17,262 nucleotides of DNA from contig CAMCIP010000019.1 in assembly GCA_945874855.1 (NCBI GenBank), forward strand, positions 1-17,262, in the 5' to 3' direction. A model generated the notes under the pieces. It was given only the letters and a program-made list of their open reading frames with translations. It was not told the DNA's origin and made no database searches. Both the position numbers and the translations under genes were made by a program. Shown here in pieces: positions 1 through 6,003 of this stretch (position 1 is the first letter of the stretch; each line of letters begins with the position of its first letter). The DNA is from Brevundimonas vancanneytii (GTDB taxonomy: Bacteria > Pseudomonadota > Alphaproteobacteria > Caulobacterales > Caulobacteraceae).

Positions 1-678
1 GCCCAGCACGAGATGATCGAGGCCGGTCGCCGGGCGGTCATCGTGTTCGAGGGGCGCGACGCGGCCGGCAAGGATGGCGCGATCAAGCGGCTGACGGAGT
101 TCATGGCGCCTCGCCAGACCCGCGTGGTGGCCCTGCCCAAGCCCGGCGAGCGCGACCTGAGTCAGTGGTATTTCCAGCGTTACGTCGCCCATCTGCCGGC
201 CGCCGGCGAGACGGTGCTGTTCAACCGCTCCTGGTACAACCGGGCGGGCGTCGAGCCGGTCATGGGCTTCTGCACCGCCGAGCAGCATGAGAAATTCCTC
301 GTCGACGCCCCCCTGTTCGAACGCGCCCTGGTCGACGACGGCATCATCCTGATCAAGCTGTGGATGGACATTTCGCGCAAGGAGCAGGCCGCCCGGCTGG
401 CGGCGCGGGTCGAGGATCCGCTGAAGCGGTTCAAGGTCTCGCCCCTGGATGCGGAGGCCCAGGTGCGCTGGGAGGCCTATTCCGCGGCCCGTGACCGGAT
501 GCTGGCCACCACCCACACGATCGCCGCGCCCTGGACGGTCATCAAGACCGACAGGAAGAAGGTCGCCCGCCTGAACGTCATCCGCCTTGTCCTGCGCGGC
601 CTGGGGGCCAGGGCGCCGGCCCCCGACCGTGCCGTCTGCATCCCGGGCGACAAGGCGGCCGGGCGGCTGAACGCCTAG
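1..678 (+). CDS. ppk2: Polyphosphate kinase 2 family protein, 5' end cut off by the window
   Basis: PPK2 enzymes move phosphate between polyphosphate and nucleotides in the cytoplasm; class I members mainly use NDP/NTP. The frame is open from base 1, and the first ATG (base 13) lies just before the core domain. About 60–80 N-terminal residues are therefore probably missing. Counting from that ATG, the Walker A loop GRDAAGKD is at residues 14–21. A conserved RSWYNRAGVE block starts near residue 72, and a lid-like RFKVSPLD near residue 139. The C-terminal APWTVIKTDRKKVARLN is typical of the family. The residue before RSWYNR is Asn, where class I relatives usually have the Walker B Asp. The stop codon overlaps the stop of convergent gluQ. 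The family call is firm; substrate preference cannot be read. Confidence 0.93.
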   Translation, partial: AQHEMIEAGRRAVIVFEGRDAAGKDGAIKRLTEFMAPRQTRVVALPKPGERDLSQWYFQRYVAHLPAAGETVLFNRSWYNRAGVEPVMGFCTAEQHEKFLVDAPLFERALVDDGIILIKLWMDISRKEQAARLAARVEDPLKRFKVSPLDAEAQVRWEAYSAARDRMLATTHTIAAPWTVIKTDRKKVARLNVIRLVLRGLGARAPAPDRAVCIPGDKAAGRLNA

Positions 679-1532
679 CCGAACCCCAGCTCGGTCCGGA
701 CCCGGGCCGCGGGCACGCCGGCCTCGCGCAGGGCCTGCAGGGTCTCGGCCCGGTCCCGCTTGGCCAGTCGCCGCCCGTCGGCGTCCAGCAGCAGCGGATG
801 GTGGCGATAGGTCGGCGTGGGCCAGCCCATGAGCGCCTGGATCAGAACCTGGACATGGGTCGCCTCGAACAGGTCATGGCCACGGATCACCTGGGTCACG
901 CCCTGGGCGGCGTCATCGTGGGTGACGGCGACATGATAGGCCGTCCCGGCGTCCTTGCGGGCCAGCACGACGTCCCCCGCCGTCCCGGGTCGGGCCGGGA
1001 TCAGACCGCGTTCGCCCTCGGGACCCTCGCCCGTCTCGACGAAGGCCAGGGCGTCCCAGGCCCGGCCCCCCAGCACCTCGCGCGCGCGGTCCAGCGACAG
1101 ACGCCAGGCGAAGGGCCGGCCCTCGGCCAGAAGCTCCGCCTCCTCGTCCGGCGCATGGGGACCCGGACGCGCCGCCTCGACCGGCCCGTGGGGCGCGGCC
1201 CCGATGGCGTCCAGAACTTCCTTCCGTGTACGGAAACAGCGATAGGTCAGACCCCGGCGGTCCAGCACATCGACCACGGCCGCATAGTCGGCCAGATGGT
1301 CCGACTGGCGTCGCACCGGCCCGTCCCAATCCAGTCCCAGCCAGGCCAGGTCCTCGCGGATACCGGCCTCGAACTCCGGCCGACAGCGGGTCGGATCGAT
1401 GTCCTCGACCCTCAGGAGGAACCGCCCGCCGACGGCCCGCGCCGCGGTCCACGCCGTCAGCGCCGACAGGGCATGGCCGCGGTGAAGCCGTCCCGTCGGC
1501 GACGGCGCGAACCGGGTGACGATGCCGGTCAT
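675..1532 (-). CDS. gluQ: Glutamyl-Q tRNA(Asp) synthetase
   Basis: GluQ-RS is a truncated glutamyl-tRNA synthetase paralogue. It activates glutamate and attaches it to queuosine-34 in the anticodon of tRNA-Asp. The 285-residue protein has only the catalytic domain and no anticodon-binding domain, the usual length for this family and far shorter than GltX. FAPSPTGRLHRGHA near residues 8–21 carries the HIGH motif as HRGH. RVEDIDPTR follows near residue 41, and RRLAKRD near 257 is a degenerate KMSKS. The zinc site of E. coli YadB looks lost: in YRCFRTR only one Cys remains, and no partner Cys follows. The ATG overlaps the stop of the upstream JmjC gene by 4 bp, so translation is probably coupled. 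Confidence 0.93.
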   Translation of the reverse strand: MTGIVTRFAPSPTGRLHRGHALSALTAWTAARAVGGRFLLRVEDIDPTRCRPEFEAGIREDLAWLGLDWDGPVRRQSDHLADYAAVVDVLDRRGLTYRCFRTRKEVLDAIGAAPHGPVEAARPGPHAPDEEAELLAEGRPFAWRLSLDRAREVLGGRAWDALAFVETGEGPEGERGLIPARPGTAGDVVLARKDAGTAYHVAVTHDDAAQGVTQVIRGHDLFEATHVQVLIQALMGWPTPTYRHHPLLLDADGRRLAKRDRAETLQALREAGVPAARVRTELGFG

Positions 1533-2665
1533 GCCAGCCGCCGCAGCGCCCCGGCCCGCTCTGCCGCTTCGACGGCGGCCGTGACGGTCTCGGGGGAAAT
1601 GAAATCGAACTGGGCCAGCATGTCCTCCAGCGCCATGCGCCGCTGCGTCGCCGCCCAGGCCAGAACCTCGTCTCCGGCCCCGCCGACGCGGGGCATGGGG
1701 ACGCCGGTCGGCTCGAGGAAGGTCAGGGTGGGGCGTACGGGCAGGGCGTAGTCCCCGCCGCGCGGGACCAGGCGCGCCTGGGCCTTGGCCAGATCGGCCG
1801 CCACCGCCTCCCCCTTCACCAGCGCCGCCAGCCGTTCGGCGAGGTCAGCCAGGTGGGCCTTCAGGGCCTCGCCCCCGTCGCGCCCGGCCGGCGGCAGCCA
1901 GGCCCGGCAGGCCGGGTCGGCCCCGATCAGATCGTCCAGCGACCTGAGCACCGCCCGCCCGGTCAGGGGGGTCACCGAAAAGGTGACGTGCAGCGACGCC
2001 TCCGACGAAGCCAGGGCGTCGTGATACCAGCCGCGCGGCAGGTACAGCACATCGCCCGGCCGCATCGTCACCTCCCGCATCACCGGGCCCCGCGCGTCCG
2101 CGATCCGGCGCCGCAGATCGGGCGAGTCCGCGGGAAAGCTCTCCGGGGCCTCGGCGCGGTTCTCATACAGCCGCCAGACCTTTTCCCCCTCGGTCTGGAC
2201 CGCAAAGACGTGGTGGGCGTCATAATGGGTGCCAAACGCCTGCACCCCGCCGAACGAACAGTAGATGTTGGCGTCCACCGCCCCGGCGAAGGCACGGCTC
2301 AGGGGCTCGACCAGGGCCCGGATCGGCCCGTGCAGGAACTGGGCGTCGTCGGCGATCAGGCTGGCGCCTTGCGCGGCCAGAATCTGGACCTTGGCCGGAT
2401 CGGGCCGGAGCGCACGCGCACCGCGCACCCGAACCTCGGAGCAATACTGGTGCGGCGGAACCGGATTGCCGCCGAAGACGACCTTCAGCGTCTGCGCCGT
2501 CCAGATGGAGCGCTGATCCAGCAGCTGGTTGAACCGGGCCCATGACAGAAGGTCTGCCTTGGCCCGCCCCGCGTCAGCCGGCACGTGCAGGGGCGCGCGA
2601 TCGTCATGGTCGGCGTGAAACGCCTCCAGGCTGAACGGATGAAGCAGGTCGGTCAGGCTGCGCAT
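1529..2665 (-). CDS. JmjC/cupin_4-type Fe(II)/2-oxoglutarate oxygenase, paralogue 1
   Basis: Predicted cytosolic 2-oxoglutarate-dependent hydroxylase of the JmjC/cupin_4 type, which includes the ribosomal-protein hydroxylases YcfD/RoxA, MINA53 and NO66. Its 378 residues match the size of YcfD. The metal-binding facial triad is visible as HYD (His147, Asp149) and the distal His215 in LPRGWYHDAL. EGEKVWRLY after the first motif has a Lys that could hold 2-oxoglutarate. A GTG two codons upstream (base 2671) would extend the frame. I chose the ATG because MRSLTDLL then aligns exactly with MLSLDDLL of the upstream paralogue. The gene lies 74 bp downstream of paralogue 2 and overlaps gluQ by 4 bp. 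The substrate is unknown; a ribosomal protein is an inference from family and size. Confidence 0.85.
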   Translation of the reverse strand: MRSLTDLLHPFSLEAFHADHDDRAPLHVPADAGRAKADLLSWARFNQLLDQRSIWTAQTLKVVFGGNPVPPHQYCSEVRVRGARALRPDPAKVQILAAQGASLIADDAQFLHGPIRALVEPLSRAFAGAVDANIYCSFGGVQAFGTHYDAHHVFAVQTEGEKVWRLYENRAEAPESFPADSPDLRRRIADARGPVMREVTMRPGDVLYLPRGWYHDALASSEASLHVTFSVTPLTGRAVLRSLDDLIGADPACRAWLPPAGRDGGEALKAHLADLAERLAALVKGEAVAADLAKAQARLVPRGGDYALPVRPTLTFLEPTGVPMPRVGGAGDEVLAWAATQRRMALEDMLAQFDFISPETVTAAVEAAERAGALRRLA

Positions 2666-2684
2666 GGCCACAGGACTATCCCAT

Positions 2685-2698
2685 CGCGTCGCGACGCG
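2685..2698. repeat. Perfect 14-bp palindrome between the two JmjC genes
   Basis: CGCGTCGCGACGCG reads identically on both strands and lies about 20 bp upstream of the ATG of JmjC paralogue 1. A second small hairpin, CTCCC-GT-GGGAG at 2723–2734, sits just after the stop of paralogue 2. Neither has a T-tract. They could be an operator, an mRNA processing or stability element, or chance in GC-rich DNA. Nothing else is seen in this 74-bp spacer. Confidence 0.35.
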
Positions 2699-2739
2699 GA
2701 ACCGTCGACCCCGGCTGCCACCCTCCCGTGGGAGACGGC

Positions 2740-3876
2740 TCAGACCCGCCGCAGCGCCCCGGCCCGCTCCGCCGCCTCGACGGCGGCGCGCAGATCGGCT
2801 TCGGGAATGAAGTCGAACTGGGCGATCATGTCCTCAAGCGCCACGCGGGGCTGGGTCAGGGCCCAGTCGATCGCCACGCGGGCCGGGCCGGCCACGGGCG
2901 GGGGGGCCATGCCGCCGGGGGCATAGAAGGTCAACCCGGTCCGCTGGGGCAGGACATAGGCGGGCGCGCGCGGGGTGAGGCGCGTCTGCGCCATGGCGAT
3001 CTCATCGGCGAAGGCCGGACTGGCCGCGAGGGCCGCCAGGCGCGCCCCCAGATCGGCCAGTTGGGCCCGAAGCGGCCGGGCCCCGGCCTCGTTCGCCGGC
3101 CTCAGCCATTTGCGGAAGGCCGGATCCTGGAGGGCCGCCGACTCCAGCAGGCCGAACAGGACGCGGCCATAGAGGGGCGTGACCGAGAAGGTGACGTGCA
3201 GCGAGGCCCCCTCCGTGGCCAGGGCATCGTGAAACTGGCCGCGCGGCAGGTAGAGGACGTCGCCGGGCCGCATGCGCACCTCCTGGACCAGGGCGCCGCG
3301 GGCCGCGTGCAGGCGTTCACGCGCCCGGCCGTCCGAATCGTCCGGGATGTCCACCGGGTCGGCCTCCCGGTTGGCATAGAGCCGCCACGTCTTCTCGCCC
3401 TCGACCTGGACGGCGAAGACATGGTGCAGATCATAGTGGGAGCCGAAGGCCTGGACCCCGCCGAAGGAGCAGTAGAGGTTGGCGCCGACCTGGGCCGCAA
3501 AGGTCCGGGACAGGTCCGTGGTCAGGGCGCGCAGGGCGGGCGTCAGGGTTTCCACCTCGCCCAGGATGACGCTGGCCCCCATGGCCATCAGGGTCTGCAC
3601 CTTGGCCGGCGACGGACGCAGCACGGGGCCTGATTGGGTGTTGGTCAAGACGCAGTACTGTTCCGGCGCTATGGGCTGATTGTTGTGGACCACCTTCAGC
3701 GTGGCGGCGTTCCAGAGCGCGGCCTGGTCAAGCAGGGCGTTGAACTGGGGCCAGTCCAGCAGGCCCCGCTTCGGCGCACCGTCGACCGCCGGGATGTGCA
3801 GCGGCTTTCGGTCGTCGAAGTCCCGATGAAACGCCTCGGGGGTGATCGGCGCGAGGAGATCGTCCAGACTGAGCAT
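2740..3876 (-). CDS. JmjC/cupin_4-type Fe(II)/2-oxoglutarate oxygenase, paralogue 2
   Basis: Second member of the tandem pair, also 378 residues and first in the minus-strand operon. HYDLHHVFAVQVEGEKTWRLY gives metal ligands His147 and Asp149; the third ligand is His216 in LPRGQFHDAL. Both proteins share the block ASLHVTFSVTPL after the last ligand and end with nearly the same segment (ALEDM, AQFDFI, then VEAAERAGALRR). All catalytic residues survive in both, so neither looks like a decaying copy. They differ most in the first third and in the linker around residues 170–195, where substrate contacts are plausible. No Shine-Dalgarno sequence is visible before the ATG, so the mRNA may be leaderless. 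The gene diverges from the DNA glycosylase across 38 bp. Confidence 0.85.
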   Translation of the reverse strand: MLSLDDLLAPITPEAFHRDFDDRKPLHIPAVDGAPKRGLLDWPQFNALLDQAALWNAATLKVVHNNQPIAPEQYCVLTNTQSGPVLRPSPAKVQTLMAMGASVILGEVETLTPALRALTTDLSRTFAAQVGANLYCSFGGVQAFGSHYDLHHVFAVQVEGEKTWRLYANREADPVDIPDDSDGRARERLHAARGALVQEVRMRPGDVLYLPRGQFHDALATEGASLHVTFSVTPLYGRVLFGLLESAALQDPAFRKWLRPANEAGARPLRAQLADLGARLAALAASPAFADEIAMAQTRLTPRAPAYVLPQRTGLTFYAPGGMAPPPVAGPARVAIDWALTQPRVALEDMIAQFDFIPEADLRAAVEAAERAGALRRV

Positions 3877-3914
3877 GCGGCGACGCTAGTGCGCCGCGCC
3901 GGGATCGTCCACCA

Positions 3915-4616
3915 GTGCCCCTTGTGCCCTCCCCCCCCGATCTGGCCGCGGCGCGCGCAGCCCTGGCCGTGGCCGACCCGCGGCTGGCGCGGGCCGACGC
4001 CGCCGTGCCCCCCTTCGCCTGGCGGCTGCGGCCCGGCGGGTTCGAGGGGCTGTTCCGCATGATCGTGGAGCAGCAGGTCTCGGTCGCCGCCGCCGCCGCC
4101 ATCTGGGCGCGCACCGTCGCCGGCCTCGGCGGCGCGGTGACGCCCGAGGCGGTGCTGGCCCGCGACGTCGAGACCCTGCGCAGCTTCGGCCTGTCGGGCC
4201 AGAAGGCCCGCTATGGCCATGAGATCGCCCGTGCCCAGGTCGAGGGACGGATCGACTTCGACCATCTGGAGCGGCTGGGCGACGACGCGGCCGTGGCCGC
4301 CCTGACGGCGATCAAGGGGGTGGGCCGGTGGACGGCCGAGACCTTCCTGATGTTCTGCGAAGGCCGGCTCGACGTCTTTCCGGGCGGGGACGTGGCCCTG
4401 CAGGAGGCGATGCGCTGGGCCGACGGCCTGGACGCTCGGCCGACCGAAAAGGCCGCCTATCTGCGCGCCGAGGCCTGGCGGCCCCATCGTGGGGTCGCCG
4501 CCCACCTGCTGTGGGGCTGGTACGGCATGGTCAGGCGCGGGGAGACGGCGGTGGAAGCCGCCCCGCCTCAAGCCGTCGAGCGCCGCGAGCGAGACGGCAG
4601 GCGCCAGGCAACATGA
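3915..4616 (+). CDS. DNA-3-methyladenine glycosylase II-like (HhH-GPD superfamily)
   Basis: Base-excision repair enzyme predicted to remove alkylated purines from DNA, related to AlkA. In 233 residues it has the core FRMIVEQQVSV (about 47–57). The helix-hairpin-helix LTAIKGVGRWTAETFLMF (130–147) follows, then the catalytic Asp159 in FPGGD, and the C-terminal WRPHRGVAAHLLW. There is no Fe-S cluster Cys motif, which argues against Nth or MutY. The start is GTG at 3915; a second GTG at 3924 is also possible, and the first ATG (4060) would cut into the fold. The last ~25 residues are Arg/Glu-rich and not part of the domain. The stop overlaps the next ATG by 4 bp, forming a two-gene unit with the channel gene. 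Confidence 0.87.
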   Translation: MPLVPSPPDLAAARAALAVADPRLARADAAVPPFAWRLRPGGFEGLFRMIVEQQVSVAAAAAIWARTVAGLGGAVTPEAVLARDVETLRSFGLSGQKARYGHEIARAQVEGRIDFDHLERLGDDAAVAALTAIKGVGRWTAETFLMFCEGRLDVFPGGDVALQEAMRWADGLDARPTEKAAYLRAEAWRPHRGVAAHLLWGWYGMVRRGETAVEAAPPQAVERRERDGRRQAT

Positions 4617-5269
4617 CCGCCGCCGTGCTCGACCCGGAGATCGTTGCGCCGGAACGGCTGCTGGCCGTGCTCGACTTCGCCGGGGTGGCGGTGTTCGCGG
4701 CCACCGGGGCGCTGGCCGCCGCACGGCTGAAGCAGGATCTGGTCACCGCCGCCTTCTTCGCCGCCATCACCGGGGTGGGCGGCGGCACCCTGCGTGATCT
4801 TCTGATCGGGGCACCGGTCTTCTGGGTGCAGGACTGGCGCTACGTCGCCGTCTGCCTCGCCGGCGCCGTGGCGGTCTGGCTGATCGGAGCCCGCCCGTGG
4901 CGGTTCCGGGCCCTGCTGTGGCTGGATGCCGTGGGCCTGGCCGCCTATGGGGTGATCGGCGCGGCCAAGGCCGAGGCCTGGGGCGTGCCGCCCCTGATCT
5001 GCATCGTCATGGGGGCGCTGACCGCCTGTTTCGGCGGGGTGGTGCGCGACCTGCTGGCGGGCCAGCCGTCCATCCTGCTGCGGCGCGAGATCACTGTGTC
5101 GGCGGCGCTGCTGGCGGCCACCGCCTATGTGGCGGCGCGGGCTGCGGGGCTGGGCGACTGGCCCGCGGCCCTGCTGGGCGCCGGCCTGGGCTTCGCCTTG
5201 CGGGCCGGCGCGCTGAAATGGGGCTGGAGCCTGCCGGCCTTCCCGACCGGCGCCCGCGGCCCGGGCTGA
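4613..5269 (+). CDS. TRIC/YadS-family (UPF0126) inner-membrane cation channel
   Basis: Integral membrane protein of the prokaryotic TRIC family, which forms trimeric potassium-permeable channels; the Pfam name 'glycine transporter' is historical. The 218 residues contain two copies of the three-helix repeat. Each copy carries the family's glycine-rich kink followed by Arg-Asp: GVGGGTLRDLL (54–64) and CFGGVVRDLL (139–148). Around these are about seven hydrophobic helices, including FAGVAVFAATGALAAA near 22–37 and LDAVGLAAYGVIGAA near 104–118. The frame stays open upstream to 4328, but that part lies antiphase inside the glycosylase gene. The ATG overlapping the glycosylase stop fits the family N-terminus. 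Functional link to the glycosylase is unknown. Confidence 0.88.
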   Translation: MTAAVLDPEIVAPERLLAVLDFAGVAVFAATGALAAARLKQDLVTAAFFAAITGVGGGTLRDLLIGAPVFWVQDWRYVAVCLAGAVAVWLIGARPWRFRALLWLDAVGLAAYGVIGAAKAEAWGVPPLICIVMGALTACFGGVVRDLLAGQPSILLRREITVSAALLAATAYVAARAAGLGDWPAALLGAGLGFALRAGALKWGWSLPAFPTGARGPG

Positions 5270-5287
5270 GACGTCACCGAACCGACG

Positions 5288-5308
5288 CACCGGAGTCATG
5301 GCCCGGTG
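5288..5308 (+). terminator. GC-rich hairpin after the channel gene, possible terminator
   Basis: CACCGG (5288–5293) and CCGGTG (5303–5308) form a perfect 6-bp stem with a 9-nt loop, 19 bp after the channel stop codon. No T-run follows, so this is at best a weak intrinsic terminator. It could instead be a protein-binding dyad. Confidence 0.3.
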
Positions 5309-5328
5309 ATCGAATCGCAGGTAGAGTC
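5293..5328. promoter_or_regulatory. Cluster of three GANTC (CcrM-type) sites upstream of the HNH gene
   Basis: GAGTC at 5293–5297, GAATC at 5312–5316 and GAGTC at 5324–5328 lie within 36 bp of the 133-bp leader. GCTAGC at 5334–5339 resembles the Caulobacter sigma-70 −10 element. In Caulobacter, CcrM methylates GANTC and GcrA uses methylated sites near promoters. That these sites control the HNH gene is an inference. Confidence 0.35.
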
Positions 5329-5402
5329 GAGAGGCTAGCCGGAAGGAGACGTGTCTTCAGTCCTCGCCGCATAGACAGTCCGCACCCGGATCGGGGCCCC
5401 GC

Positions 5403-5966
5403 ATGATGAGGGTGTCCGAGCGACCGCCGTCCGGCTGGCCCGCGCTGGTGCTGAACGCCGACTTCCGGCCCCTGTCCTACTATCCCCTGTCGATCTGGCC
5501 CTGGCAGGAGGTGGTCAAGGCCGTCTGGCAGGACCGCGTCGACGTGGTCTCCGTCTATGACAAGGTGGTGCGCAGTCCGTCGCACGAGATCCGCCTGCCC
5601 AGCGTCATCTCGCTCAAGAGCTATGTCGATCAGGATCGCGCGCCCGCCTTCACCCGCTTCAACGTCTTCCTGCGCGACGGCTTCGCCTGCCAGTATTGCG
5701 GCGAGACGGCCGAGCTGACCTTCGACCACGTCATCCCGCGCAGCCGCGGCGGCCGCACGACCTGGGAAAACATCGTCGCCGCCTGCGGGCCCTGCAACCT
5801 GCGCAAGGGCGGCCGCACCCCGGCCCAGGCCGGCATGCCCATCCGGCGCGCACCCCATCGTCCGAACGCGTACCAGCTGCAGGACGCCGGCCGCCGCTTC
5901 CCGCCCAACTATCTGCACCAGAGCTGGCTCGACTACCTCTACTGGGACATCGAGCTGGAGCCCTAG
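5403..5966 (+). CDS. HNH endonuclease-fold protein
   Basis: Predicted zinc-bound ββα-metal (HNH) nuclease-fold protein of 187 residues. It resembles the single-domain HNH proteins widely present in alphaproteobacteria, whose biological role is not settled. Zinc ligands are the two pairs CQYC (Cys96, Cys99) and CGPC (Cys128, Cys131). The catalytic-type FDHVIPRSRGG gives Asp108-His109, followed by Asn123 and Asn132. An N-terminal region of about 85 residues, starting with PALVLNADFRPLSYYPLSIW, precedes the nuclease motif and is typical of this subgroup. There is no signal peptide, membrane segment or methylase partner nearby, so restriction or intron homing is unlikely. ATG codons at 5403 and 5406 and a GTG at 5412 compete as start. 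No Shine-Dalgarno sequence is at normal distance. Confidence 0.87.
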   Translation: MMRVSERPPSGWPALVLNADFRPLSYYPLSIWPWQEVVKAVWQDRVDVVSVYDKVVRSPSHEIRLPSVISLKSYVDQDRAPAFTRFNVFLRDGFACQYCGETAELTFDHVIPRSRGGRTTWENIVAACGPCNLRKGGRTPAQAGMPIRRAPHRPNAYQLQDAGRRFPPNYLHQSWLDYLYWDIELEP

Positions 5967-6003
5967 GGCCTGATCGGGCGGCGAGGGCGGCGACCTTCCG
6001 GGC

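Noticed and set aside
4328..4612. N-terminal extension of the TRIC channel gene
   Set aside because: The extra codons lie inside the glycosylase gene in another frame and are Arg/Gly-rich. The 4-bp overlapping ATG at 4613 gives the expected protein.
3696..4724. Minus-strand frame of 342 codons opposite the DNA glycosylase
   Set aside because: No recognisable domain, Arg/Pro/Gly-rich, and opposite a gene with clear HhH-GPD motifs.
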